NCBI GenBank assembly: GCA_021202075.1
Contig: JAJQDT010000003.1
Coordinates: forward strand, 1-59,735
Reading direction: 5' to 3'
DNA length: 59,735 nucleotides
Source of the DNA: Lachnospiraceae bacterium
GTDB lineage: Bacteria > Bacillota > Clostridia > Lachnospirales > Lachnospiraceae
Part shown: positions 40,799 through 50,019 of the stretch, piece by piece
How the letters are laid out: each line of letters starts with the position of its first letter
Numbering within the stretch: position 1 is the first letter of the stretch
Notes under the pieces: generated by a model
Databases searched by the model: none
The model's input: the letters and a program-made list of their open reading frames with translations, nothing else
What the model was told of the DNA's origin: nothing
Position numbers and translations under genes: made by a program

Positions 40799-41098
40799 AT
40801 GGGGCTGTTAAAGGAATCTACGAACACACTGTTCGATACAGATGCCATCCAAAAGGGAGCCATGATTTATGCCAAACACGAGTGCTGGGATGAGGCAAAA
40901 AGCGGAATTGTTTCAGCTGTGAAATCGGACGGCATCAGGGTACTATACCATCCGAATATTGCTAATGTCACGGCTTTTTTTAATATATTTGCTGATGACG
41001 TTGCGAATGGGGAATGGCAAATCAGGTGGTCCGAAGATCTGGAAACGATATATCAGTATCCGGAAGAGCTTGAGGAGGGAAACGCCGATGACGTTTGA
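40799..41098 (+). CDS. DUF5026-like tail/connector protein
   Basis: A 99-residue protein resembling DUF5026: FDTDAIQKGAMIYAKHECWD, then GIVSAVKSDGIRVLYHPNI and a beta-rich core ending NGEWQIRWSEDLETI. GGAGG precedes the ATG. Often found beside tail completion genes in clostridial phages; specific function unknown. The next start overlaps its end. Confidence 0.65.
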   Translation: MGLLKESTNTLFDTDAIQKGAMIYAKHECWDEAKSGIVSAVKSDGIRVLYHPNIANVTAFFNIFADDVANGEWQIRWSEDLETIYQYPEELEEGNADDV

Positions 41099-41972
41099 TG
41101 AAATCATCTATAAACGGCTGACCGAAAAAGAAGAGCTTACTTCTAAGCTGGCCAAATATGCTGGAAAGCCTGCGGTGTTTTATCAGACAGCTCCGGATGA
41201 TAAGCAGGAGCAGGCGTGGGGGAAAGAACAGTATCCGAGGATCGTTTTTACAATTGACCTGCGGGCAGATCAGGAAAGAAAGACGGCAGGGGTATTACAG
41301 GCTGATTTATATTGTGATGAATCGCATACAGCACCGGAGCAGATTGCTCCACTTATACGGGACTGCCTGACAAACCTGATCCTGAAACCGGATGGCTCTT
41401 CCCACTATGCGTTTGCATGGGCCAGTACAGAGATGTTCTATCTATCTGGCAGCTCCGGGGTGAGTACGCGCATCGATGGCGCGACAATGAGGTTTGATAT
41501 TCTGGAATACGTAGAACAGTATACGTCGAATCCAGACCCGGCTGAAGCAGTCCTTATGTGTTTGAAATCACTGGTTCCGGATGGAGCAGTGATAGGTATT
41601 GATAAAATCGCACCCTACTATGAGCCGAGCGGTGAACGTCCGGCTTTTTATGTGCGTATCAACTCCCATAAAACGAATCGGCAGACATACGCCATCACGT
41701 GGGTTGACTGTGCAATATCAGTCCATGTGATTACAGCGGATTCGGATATGCGTATAAAGTGGGTGAGATTCCTTTCGGATTATTTCAACCGGGCCGGCGA
41801 GGTTGGGATGACCGATGGAAGTCCGATGCTGATCTTCGGCACGACGGCGGATAACACCACAGATTATCTGTCCAAAGGGCAGATTACACTGAACGCACAG
41901 TATTCGCTGCCGAGAGTCAGTGTACTCGAACACCCACTGAACCATATGGGTTATACGAAGAAATTTGAGTAA
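41088..41972 (+). CDS. Tail completion / minor tail protein
   Basis: A 294-residue protein starting at the ATG with GAGGAGG upstream (an earlier in-frame start would lie deep in the previous gene). The layout IIYKRLTEKEELTSKLAKYA and PRIVFTIDLRADQERK is typical of tail completion proteins, and the second half repeats a similar alpha/beta unit (VLMCLKSLVPDG...). It sits just before the sheath module. Confidence 0.65.
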   Translation: MTFDEIIYKRLTEKEELTSKLAKYAGKPAVFYQTAPDDKQEQAWGKEQYPRIVFTIDLRADQERKTAGVLQADLYCDESHTAPEQIAPLIRDCLTNLILKPDGSSHYAFAWASTEMFYLSGSSGVSTRIDGATMRFDILEYVEQYTSNPDPAEAVLMCLKSLVPDGAVIGIDKIAPYYEPSGERPAFYVRINSHKTNRQTYAITWVDCAISVHVITADSDMRIKWVRFLSDYFNRAGEVGMTDGSPMLIFGTTADNTTDYLSKGQITLNAQYSLPRVSVLEHPLNHMGYTKKFE

Positions 41973-41989
41973 AAGGAGGAATGGAAACC

Positions 41990-42292
41990 ATGGCAGTAAA
42001 GAAAAATACTGCGGCAGACACCACAGAAACGGCAGAGACAGCCGTTACGGTTGAGACCGCAGGAACTACTGGAAGTGCGGAAGGAAGTGTCTCTACGGGC
42101 TCGAAAACAGTAAAAAAGGCTGAGGCCTTATATACAGCTGACGAGTTTGCGAGAGCGGCCGGCAAGGTGTTCGGTAAAAAATATAATTCTGACATCGTAC
42201 GGGCGGCATTCAAGGTTGCGAAAAAAACGACAGCTACAAAAGCGGAGGCTGTGGAAATCGTGCAGTCATTCGCGGAAAGGAAGGTTAAATAA
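41990..42292 (+). CDS. Small tail-region protein with Thr/Ala-rich N-terminus
   Basis: A 100-residue protein. The first ~45 residues are low-complexity Thr/Ala/Glu and probably unstructured; the rest (ALYTADEFARAAGKVFGKKY, then EAVEIVQSFAERKVK) is a compact helical domain. I chose the second ATG because the first lies on top of the AAAGGAGG site. Its stop overlaps the sheath start. Confidence 0.6.
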   Translation: MAVKKNTAADTTETAETAVTVETAGTTGSAEGSVSTGSKTVKKAEALYTADEFARAAGKVFGKKYNSDIVRAAFKVAKKTTATKAEAVEIVQSFAERKVK

Positions 42293-43704
42293 TGAGTGGA
42301 TTTTTTGTGGTAGGCGAAAGAAAAGACCGTCCTGGTGTGTATCATCGCTATGTCAACGATGGACCAGGGGAGACAGCTGGTGCAAGGGATGGGATCGGCT
42401 GCTGCGTAGTTACCGGTAATTGGGGAGCACTCAATACGCCGGTGACGGTTGAAGCAGGAACGGACGTTGCGACTGTGGTCGGCAGCGGAAGCGGCTATGA
42501 CACCGTAACGCAGATGAGGACCGGCGGAGTTGAGGAGATTGTTGTGTGCCGTGTGGGTACAGGCGGGTCAAAGGGAGATATCACCCTTAAGGATAGTGAG
42601 GACGCTGATGTAGTAAAGTTGACTGCCCTGTACCCGGGCAGCAGAGCCCTCACCATCACGATCAGGGATTCACTTACGGATGATACCAAAAAGCAGGCTA
42701 TCATCTACGAGGATTCGACACAGCTGGAAAGCGTTACATTCGACGCTGGAGAGGATGAGGTGAATGGCCTTATCAGCGCATTGGCGGAAAGTAACTATGT
42801 CACTGCTTCATTAGTAGCTGCTGGATCCGGAACGCTTGCAGATGTCTCCCAGAGCGCATTTTCGGTTGGAACAGATCCGACCGTTACTGCAAGCGCATAC
42901 AGCGAAGGATTTTCAGCTGTGGAAGCTGAGGAATGGGACCATATTGTTGTGGACACGAATGACAGCGCGGTTCATACACTGCTGAAAGCTTTCCTCGACC
43001 GAATCTATGAAGCTGGCGCTTATCCCCGCGCGACTGTGGCTGAGTCAAGCTCTGTGGCTCTTGATACGAGAATGGAGAATGCCGCCGGCTATAACTCAGA
43101 ATTGATGCACTATGTCTTGAACAGCTGGGTTGATTCTGACGGGACGGTGATGGAAGGCTATCTTGCGGCCGCGAGAATCGGCGGCCTGATTTGCTCTACC
43201 GCAACCAACGAATCGCTGACACATACGGTAATCTCTTCTGCCACTTCACTAAATGAGCGTCTTACGAACAGCCAGGTGAGCAAGGCGCTGAGCTATGGCT
43301 GCATCGTACTTACGGTGAACAAGAGCAAGCAGATTTGGATTGAGAAGGCAATCAATACGCTGGTAACGCTGGCGGGCAATCAGGATGCCGGCTGGAAGAA
43401 AATCCGTCGAACTGGTGAGAGACTGGAACTGATGAGCCGTATCGATGAGACCCTCGAGGATATGATCGGCAAGGTTGATAATGATGCAGATGGTCGCGCA
43501 TCCGTTATTGCGGCAGCGCAGCGCGTAGTCGACGCCATGATTGGCGAAAAGAAGCTGATTTCCGGCACAGTCACCGAGGATGAATCAAACCCGGCAGAGG
43601 GCGACAGCGCATGGTTCATCGTGGCAGTTGATGATCTGGATTCCATCGAGACCATTTATCTGACATTCAAATTCCGTTACACATCGGACGATGATGAAGA
43701 ATAA
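42292..43704 (+). CDS. xkdK: Tail sheath protein
   Basis: A 470-residue protein with the contractile sheath family pattern: GFFVVGERKDRPGVYHRYVN at the start, beta/alpha repeats, and the C-terminal LTVNKSKQIWIEKAINTLVT and KIRRTGERLELMSRIDETLE regions. The presence of a sheath makes the particle a myovirus. It overlaps the previous gene by 1 nt and precedes the tube gene. Confidence 0.93.
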   Translation: MSGFFVVGERKDRPGVYHRYVNDGPGETAGARDGIGCCVVTGNWGALNTPVTVEAGTDVATVVGSGSGYDTVTQMRTGGVEEIVVCRVGTGGSKGDITLKDSEDADVVKLTALYPGSRALTITIRDSLTDDTKKQAIIYEDSTQLESVTFDAGEDEVNGLISALAESNYVTASLVAAGSGTLADVSQSAFSVGTDPTVTASAYSEGFSAVEAEEWDHIVVDTNDSAVHTLLKAFLDRIYEAGAYPRATVAESSSVALDTRMENAAGYNSELMHYVLNSWVDSDGTVMEGYLAAARIGGLICSTATNESLTHTVISSATSLNERLTNSQVSKALSYGCIVLTVNKSKQIWIEKAINTLVTLAGNQDAGWKKIRRTGERLELMSRIDETLEDMIGKVDNDADGRASVIAAAQRVVDAMIGEKKLISGTVTEDESNPAEGDSAWFIVAVDDLDSIETIYLTFKFRYTSDDDEE

Positions 43705-43722
43705 GAAAGGAGATAAGCAGTC

Positions 43723-44181
43723 ATGAGCATTATCAATACACAGGCCGTTGAAAATGCCCGCAATGTCATGAGCGGGAAGGACGCCAAATTATGCAACAGC
43801 AATGGAAAGCTTCTGGCGTCCATGGAAACCTATCATTCGCAGGCAAATTTCAGCAACACGAAGTATCAGCCGCTTGGCAGCCTGCAGGAGTTTGAAGTGA
43901 ACACTGGATTTGGCGTAACGCTTTCATTTACGGAAATTGTGGTAGAGGACGATGAATTTGTCGAGGACATTTTTGAATACATGGATAACGGAACTGTCCC
44001 GGAGTGGAACCTCCAGGGCGTGCTCTGCAGACGCGATGGCAGCGAGGAACGGATGGTTTATAACAACTGCATTCCGTCCGGAAACATCGATCTGCAGAAC
44101 GTTTCTTCTGGCGATGTAATTAAGCGCGCCTGGTCGCTTTACTGCAATGCAGCGCCGAAGCTGCAGGGGAAGCTGTCCTGA
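43723..44181 (+). CDS. xkdM: Tail tube protein (XkdM-like)
   Basis: A 152-residue protein of the XkdM/DUF2001 tube family: VMSGKDAKLCNSNGKLLASM, KYQPLGSLQEFE and GVTLSFTEIVVEDDEFVEDI. It forms the inner tube inside the sheath. AAAGGAG precedes the ATG. A strong terminator follows. Confidence 0.92.
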   Translation: MSIINTQAVENARNVMSGKDAKLCNSNGKLLASMETYHSQANFSNTKYQPLGSLQEFEVNTGFGVTLSFTEIVVEDDEFVEDIFEYMDNGTVPEWNLQGVLCRRDGSEERMVYNNCIPSGNIDLQNVSSGDVIKRAWSLYCNAAPKLQGKLS

Positions 44182-44212
44182 TGCAGAGACAGTTGATTAT
44201 CTATAACTTTAG

Positions 44213-44236
44213 GGTCGGTGTGCACCGGCCTTTTTT
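44213..44236 (+). terminator. Intrinsic terminator after the tube gene
   Basis: GGTCGGT / ACCGGCC stem (7 pairs, one U-G), loop GTGC, followed by TTTTTT. It lies in the ~100-nt gap before the tail chaperone gene and probably lowers expression of the downstream low-copy tail genes. Confidence 0.82.
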
Positions 44237-44282
44237 GTATATCTGAAAATCTGAATTAAGTTCACATAACAGGAGGAAGACG

Positions 44283-44789
44283 ATGAACAGGGAAAAAATC
44301 GAAGCAGAGGATTGCATGGAAATCAGCGAGGAAGAAAACAAAGCCTTTTATCGGATGAATGAAAGAGAAATCCTTCAGGGGCTTTTGACAGCCGCGAAAT
44401 TCAAAACAGATTTGTCCGAGGCGGTCACAATCAATATCAAACGCGCCGGGCAGGTAATTCTTTCTTTCCGTATTCGCCCTCTGGGAGAGGATGAATACAC
44501 GAAGTGCAGAAAACAGAACACGAATTACAAGCGAAATAAGCAGACAGGCGTAAGAATCGCAGAAAGCGTGGACAGTGCGAGATATCGTGCTCAGATCATC
44601 TATGAGGCAACCGTCGAAGAAGACCGCGCGAAGATCTGGGATAACAAAGAAGCGTGGAGACAGCTGAACGTTATCAATGGGGTAGACCTGGTCGAAGCCG
44701 TCCTGATGGCAGGCGAAAAAGACGACATCCTGAATAAGCTGGACGAGATTTCCGGTTTCCAGAGCATGGAGGATACGGCAAAAAACTGA
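44283..44789 (+). CDS. Tail assembly chaperone, short product
   Basis: A 168-residue helical protein of the XkdN/tail assembly chaperone group, between tube and tape measure, with GGAGG upstream. It contains FRIRPLGEDEYTKCRKQNTN, as in these chaperones. It ends at TGA directly after the slippery site A AAA AAC; a fraction of ribosomes shift and make the longer product. It coats the tape measure during tail assembly. Confidence 0.88.
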   Translation: MNREKIEAEDCMEISEEENKAFYRMNEREILQGLLTAAKFKTDLSEAVTINIKRAGQVILSFRIRPLGEDEYTKCRKQNTNYKRNKQTGVRIAESVDSARYRAQIIYEATVEEDRAKIWDNKEAWRQLNVINGVDLVEAVLMAGEKDDILNKLDEISGFQSMEDTAKN

Positions 44790-44977
44790 TTAACGCTGGC
44801 GGTGAAGCTACATTGCTTCACATCATTTTCCAGCGCCATCATATAGCACCGGATGATTTCATGGCGAAAACACCGGGAGCACAAGCGTTTATGCTCGAAT
44901 CCATGAAAATACAGCTGGAGGCAGAACAGAGACACCGGGATGAAATGAAAGCAAAGGCTGCAGCCAGAAGGAGGTGA
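44283..44977 (+). CDS. Tail assembly chaperone, -1 frameshift product
   Basis: Read as join(44283..44786, 44786..44977), the -1 frame adds about 64 residues (LINAGGEATLLHIIFQRHH, then APDDFMAKTPGAQAFMLESM, a Lys/Ala-rich end) and makes a 231-residue protein. The extension has no start or ribosome binding site of its own and runs to within 5 nt of the tape measure start. This matches the G / G-T arrangement of lambda. The extra domain contacts the tape measure and sometimes other tail proteins. Confidence 0.85.
44780..44835 (+). promoter_or_regulatory. Programmed -1 ribosomal frameshift signal
   Basis: A AAA AAC heptamer (44780-44786), spacer of 7 nt, then a bulged double stem: outer CGCTGG (44794-44799) / CCAGCG (44830-44835), inner GTGAAGC (44802-44808) / GCTTCAC (44815-44821). 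The 0-frame TGA follows the slippery site immediately. These are all elements of a classic -1 signal. Confidence 0.9.
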
Positions 44978-44981
44978 GTCT

Positions 44982-47900
44982 GTGGCAGAGACTGTAACAA
45001 TAGAAATACCTGTTAGCGTCAAGGATAATACGAGTGCTGGCGTGCAGTCGGCACAGAAAACACTGACAGCTTTTGAAAAATCCATGCAGAGAACGCAGCA
45101 ACAGCTGAACCGCATGGATACGGCTCATACGATAGATGTTGATGCAAGCGATCACGCGACAGATCGGATTGGAGATATTTGCGATGCAGCAGAAAATGTG
45201 GACGGGCTGAATCCGGAAGTGGAGGTGGCTGTCAACGACGCTGCATCTGATGCTCTTATGGATGTGCAAGATCGGGCTGCATCAGTAGATGCGGAATCCC
45301 CCGACGTTGATGTCGGGGCAAATGATCATGCAACGGGAGTGTTATCTGATGTAGAAGACCGAGCGGCGGAAGTGGATGGAGCGACCGCAACTGTGGATGT
45401 TGACGCAAATGATATGGCCACAGATATCATACTGGACGCATCTGACGTACTGAATGAGTTTGACAGTGAATCAGGAAATGCAGAAATCGGTGTAGATGAC
45501 AGCGCAACGTCTGTTGTACGCGCAGCCCAAGACGCCGTGGAAGAATTTTCTGGCTCATCCGGATCTGCTGAGATTGGAGCGAATGATACAGCGAGTTCTG
45601 TGATCGATAATGTGACAGATAAAGCGTCTGAATGGGGGAACAGTGTATGGACAGGAACAATCGCAATAGCCGGGTCCGGTCTTGCCCTGCTGGGGATCAG
45701 TACCAGCGTAAGTGATACTCTGAGCACGTTTGAGAGTTTTGAGTCTGGCATGAGCCAGGTCGAAGCCATTTCTGGAGCTTCAGGTGAAGCACTGGACGAA
45801 CTGACTGTCAAAGCAAAGGAAATGGGAGCAACCACGAAATTTACTGCTACAGAAGCAGCTGAGGCCATGACTTATATGGCGATGGCCGGTTGGGATGCTG
45901 AGGATATGCTTGGCGGTATTGAGGGCATTATGAATCTTGCCGCTGCTTCGGGAGAGGATCTGGCCACGACATCAGATATCGTGACCGATGCATTGACCGC
46001 ATTTGGGCTGTCTGCTGATGATTCCGACCACTTTGCGGACGTGCTTGCAACGGCGGCTTCAAGTGCGAATACGACAGTTTCCGGTATGGGCGATACGTTT
46101 AAATATGCAGGCTCCATGGCCGGCACCCTGGGATATTCAATCGAGGATGTGGCTCTTGCAACTGGCTTGATGGCAAACTCTGGTGTAAAAGGCTCTATGG
46201 CAGGTACCGCGCTGAACTCAATGTTCACGCGACTTTCTACAAATACGAATGGCGCAGCGGATGCACTGGCTGAGCTTGGCATTGACTTCTATGATGCCGA
46301 GGGCAATGCAAACGACTTGTCAGACATTTTGGATGAGCTGCGTATTGTGACCGCAGACTGGAACGATGAACAGAAAACATCTCTTGCCAATACAGTTGCC
46401 GGCATGGAGGCTCAGAAAGGCTTTCTGGCCATTCTGAACGCATCCGAGGACGATTATAATAGCCTTGCGGACGCAATCAATAATGCGGACGGTTCTGCGG
46501 AGTCCATGTCGGAAACCATGTTGGACAACCTTGAAGGAACTCTGACGCTTATGAGCTCCGCGATTGACGGTGTAAAGACGTCTGTCGGGGAGAGACTGGC
46601 ACCCTATGTGGCATCCGTGGCAGAGATGATTACGGAAGCGGCTCCGGGTGCAGAGGAAGCCCTGCTTGGCATCATGGATTCTGTGGATTCTGTGGCAGAA
46701 TCTGTCCAGAATAAAATCACGCAGATGACCAATTCGGACGAATGGCAGGAAGCGGATCTCTTCGGCAAGGTTGATATTGCCTGGGATACGATCATAGCCA
46801 CACCGTTTACGAAATGGGCCGGATCGAAAGGTAAAACCATGCTGTCAAAGGGATTAAGCAACCTGTTTACAGAGGCTTTAAAAATCCTGCCGGGTGGTGA
46901 AGAAGCTGGTATCACATCGTGGATTAGCGCGGCAGTCCTTGGAATGGGAGCTTCGACAGCGGTCAGTGGGATTAGCAGTGTAGTGTCAGCACTTACACCG
47001 CTTGCGAGCGGAATTAGTAATGTTGTCACTCTTGCCTCCGAATCGACTGGTATAGCGAGTTTTGCGACTGGCTTAACATCCATTATATCTCCTGCGGCAC
47101 TGGTGACTGCCGGGATTGCCGCTGCGGCTGCTGCTATAGTTGCTATTAATGCGGCGATCGACACTTATAATGATAAGCAAATCAGCGACAGTCTGGAAAC
47201 ACACTTTGGCAATATCGAATTGAGCGCGACAGAAGCAGCAGAAGCGGCGGAAGCTATCTTACAGACAGATTACATGGTCAATGTGGAACTGTATCTTGGA
47301 GAAATAGAGAACATGGAGGAATTCCATGAGGAAGCAGAAACAGCTTTAAAGGAAAACGAAATCTTGAACTGGAAATCATCGGTTCTTGGTGTGACTTTAA
47401 GTACAGACGAGCAGACAGAGTATACAGATAATGTTTCTGATTTCATCGAGGCTAAAATTGGTGAAATAGAGACAGCTGGTTATTCAGCACATATCGGAGT
47501 TTCTACATTTTTAACCGGTGAAGCTGGCGAAGATCTTGATGAGGCTATCTCAAATTATACATTGGGAGATCAGCTTGAAATGGAGGCTTTATCTGAACAG
47601 CTAACGGCGGCAGTCGATAACGCGCTGACTGATGGAATTGTAAGCGTGGATGAAGCACAACATATCCAGGAATTACAGGAAAAGATGAACGCCATTACCA
47701 GTAAATGGGCAGCTGCGGAGAATGAGGCTGAACTGCAATGGATCATGGATGAGTATGGGAACATGACGGCATCACAACTTACAGGCGGTGGTTTTGTGGA
47801 GTTAATTGAAGCTCTGCAGAGCCAGCGAGCGACAAATAATTCTGAGGTGCATGAAGCGTATACTTCATTTATTGAACAGCTGGCAGCGATGGATGAAGCC

Positions 47901-50018
47901 GGAAGGCTGGGTGAGGACAATGGTCTGTTATCGTATGAGGAATATGTGGATTTAGCAAATCAGGCTAAACGCAACACTCAGGCGGATGAACTGGCCAATA
48001 CCGTACTCGCTCTGGAGAATAACACTCTGAATGATACCTATGGCTCGAAAATCAGTGAGAATATTTCCTCGGCAGAATCCGAAACTGCTGGCCAGATGGA
48101 AGAACTCGAGTATTACCTGGAAAGCGGCAATACGTCCTATCTGGCAAATATGCTGAATAATGGCGAATCTGTGTGGAATTCTGGAAACGGGAAGAATTGG
48201 GCTGGTTATACTACCGATTCTGACCAAAATTCCCTTTACGAATTGTACCAGACAATGAAACCGGATGTTACTGAAATGGGTGAAATCATTGATCAGTATA
48301 CTGCCGCAGGCCAGGAAGTTCCACAGGCAGTTATGGATGCTTACAATGAGGCCATAGAAATAGGCGCTGCTGCCGGTGATTCGGATGCGGCCTGGCAGGC
48401 ATACGCAAATGAATTACTTGAAACGGGCAGTGATGAATTAAAAAGTGCACTGACCGATGAAAGCAACCCGATGTACGAAGAAATCAGAAGTGAGCTGCCA
48501 ACGGAACTGCAAAAAGCAATTGACCGGGCAGCCGCCGAAACAACTACCGATCCTGTGGAATTAGATGAAGTCGAGGCAATGCTGAATGGTGGAGAAGTGG
48601 AAGGACTGGACGAGTGGCTCACCAGCATTCAGGAGCAGTTGGACGAAGCGGGAGATCTCGGAACGGTAGAAGAGACGGCAGATGGCGAGGTAACTTTTAC
48701 GGTAGACAAAGGCGATTGCCTGTCACAGATTGGAGAGATTCTTGGCGTTGATTGGCACGAGATTGCTGAAGCAAACGGGTTGGAGGATCCATATACGATT
48801 TATCCGGATATGGTACTTACAATCCCAACGGACAACCTTGAAATCGAAACATCCGGGGATGAAGACGCTGCAGACACGATCAATGAGGAAATGCAGGAAC
48901 AGCTTGGAAATGCCCTCGCTGCTTTCGAAACAGATGGGTATAGAGCGGAACTGAGTGCAGAATACGATGTTGCTCTTACCCTTGGAGAGGTAGCAATTGA
49001 CGATGGAGCGAGCTGGGACAGCATAGCGGAAGCGGTCGGAATGACAGGCGAGGAACTGGCGGCAACGAATGGGATGACCATAGACACCGAGTTGACCGCA
49101 GGGATGACTATAACAATTCCAAAAGACCAGATTGATATTGACACATCCTCTTTTAGTGATGCAGTGCAGGAAGAAATGGAGAGCGATGAAAGCACAGCTG
49201 AAACGGAGATGGAGGCCGATATCACAGTCACAGATGGGGAAATCAACACAGATGAGGCTGTGGAAGATGCTCAAACAGCAGTAGATGAAACATTTGACTA
49301 TACTTATGAGACAGACGGCTCTGCCGATATTACCTATACCGAGACGAACAATGCAGACGAGGTATACACTCTGGCAAGTAGTGAACTGCAGTCTGAATTT
49401 AATTCAGCCATACCGATTGATGCGAGTGCGGTTATCACAATGACCTATTCCATCTCAAATCCATCGGCAACGATCCAGCTGTCTGCAGGAGGGACTGCTT
49501 CGGCAACAATCAGTGCTTCGGTGGCATCGAATGCAACCGGTGGCACGGTTGGTCTGAATGGCCCGGAGTTGTCGCTTGTAGGCGAGGAAGGATTGGAATA
49601 TATCATTCCGACCGTTGCAAGCAGGAGGAGCAGGGGAATCTCTCTCTGGGAGGAAGCGGGTATGGCGCTCGGCGTCCTCGATGCAGATGGAAACATTAAT
49701 GCATACGCAAACGGCGGGGCTGTTGGCGGGACGAGCTCAGGTGTGACCTGGACCACAGATGGGCGAAAGACATCCGGAGACGATACAGATGACGGAAGCG
49801 CGTCGGTCAGCATGGCGCAGGGTGCAGGCAATACAATCGAGGTCAATGTGCAAATGAGCCCGGTTATCCAGATTGATGGTGATGGGGCAGATGAGGACAA
49901 GATTTTTGAGGTTGTCAAGGAGCGGATCCGCGAGGTTGCTGATGATCTCGGAGATGAAATAGCCGAGCAGATGAGCAAGATTTTCTCAAATATGCCGGTG
50001 ACACAGGAGGCATCGTAG
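44982..50018 (+). CDS. Tape measure protein with N-terminal repeats and LysM domains
   Basis: A 1678-residue protein starting at GTG after GGAGGTGAGTCT. It has (1) six ~29-residue repeats at about 45-225, (2) the TP901-type tape-measure core (FESFESGMSQVEAISGASGE, KAKEMGATTKFTATEAAEAM, AMAGWDAEDMLGG) at about 250-520, (3) hydrophobic segments near 660-730, (4) long acidic helices, (5) two LysM-like domains near 1237-1285 and 1335-1385, and (6) a C-terminal beta region. Length usually scales at about 0.15 nm per residue, suggesting a tail near 250 nm. LysM parts may bind the cell wall on DNA entry. Confidence 0.92.
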   Translation: MAETVTIEIPVSVKDNTSAGVQSAQKTLTAFEKSMQRTQQQLNRMDTAHTIDVDASDHATDRIGDICDAAENVDGLNPEVEVAVNDAASDALMDVQDRAASVDAESPDVDVGANDHATGVLSDVEDRAAEVDGATATVDVDANDMATDIILDASDVLNEFDSESGNAEIGVDDSATSVVRAAQDAVEEFSGSSGSAEIGANDTASSVIDNVTDKASEWGNSVWTGTIAIAGSGLALLGISTSVSDTLSTFESFESGMSQVEAISGASGEALDELTVKAKEMGATTKFTATEAAEAMTYMAMAGWDAEDMLGGIEGIMNLAAASGEDLATTSDIVTDALTAFGLSADDSDHFADVLATAASSANTTVSGMGDTFKYAGSMAGTLGYSIEDVALATGLMANSGVKGSMAGTALNSMFTRLSTNTNGAADALAELGIDFYDAEGNANDLSDILDELRIVTADWNDEQKTSLANTVAGMEAQKGFLAILNASEDDYNSLADAINNADGSAESMSETMLDNLEGTLTLMSSAIDGVKTSVGERLAPYVASVAEMITEAAPGAEEALLGIMDSVDSVAESVQNKITQMTNSDEWQEADLFGKVDIAWDTIIATPFTKWAGSKGKTMLSKGLSNLFTEALKILPGGEEAGITSWISAAVLGMGASTAVSGISSVVSALTPLASGISNVVTLASESTGIASFATGLTSIISPAALVTAGIAAAAAAIVAINAAIDTYNDKQISDSLETHFGNIELSATEAAEAAEAILQTDYMVNVELYLGEIENMEEFHEEAETALKENEILNWKSSVLGVTLSTDEQTEYTDNVSDFIEAKIGEIETAGYSAHIGVSTFLTGEAGEDLDEAISNYTLGDQLEMEALSEQLTAAVDNALTDGIVSVDEAQHIQELQEKMNAITSKWAAAENEAELQWIMDEYGNMTASQLTGGGFVELIEALQSQRATNNSEVHEAYTSFIEQLAAMDEAGRLGEDNGLLSYEEYVDLANQAKRNTQADELANTVLALENNTLNDTYGSKISENISSAESETAGQMEELEYYLESGNTSYLANMLNNGESVWNSGNGKNWAGYTTDSDQNSLYELYQTMKPDVTEMGEIIDQYTAAGQEVPQAVMDAYNEAIEIGAAAGDSDAAWQAYANELLETGSDELKSALTDESNPMYEEIRSELPTELQKAIDRAAAETTTDPVELDEVEAMLNGGEVEGLDEWLTSIQEQLDEAGDLGTVEETADGEVTFTVDKGDCLSQIGEILGVDWHEIAEANGLEDPYTIYPDMVLTIPTDNLEIETSGDEDAADTINEEMQEQLGNALAAFETDGYRAELSAEYDVALTLGEVAIDDGASWDSIAEAVGMTGEELAATNGMTIDTELTAGMTITIPKDQIDIDTSSFSDAVQEEMESDESTAETEMEADITVTDGEINTDEAVEDAQTAVDETFDYTYETDGSADITYTETNNADEVYTLASSELQSEFNSAIPIDASAVITMTYSISNPSATIQLSAGGTASATISASVASNATGGTVGLNGPELSLVGEEGLEYIIPTVASRRSRGISLWEEAGMALGVLDADGNINAYANGGAVGGTSSGVTWTTDGRKTSGDDTDDGSASVSMAQGAGNTIEVNVQMSPVIQIDGDGADEDKIFEVVKERIREVADDLGDEIAEQMSKIFSNMPVTQEAS
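45111..45641 (+). repeat. Six ~29-residue repeats in the tape measure N-terminus
   Basis: Six units follow the plan V-x-V-x-A-N-D-x-A-(T/S)-x-x-(I/L)-x-D-V-x-D-x-A, for example DVGANDHATGVLSDVEDRAA and DVDANDMATDIILDASDVL. Each is a short strand followed by a helix. The units are similar in protein but diverged in DNA, so the duplication is not recent. Confidence 0.85.
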
Positions 50019-50019
50019 A

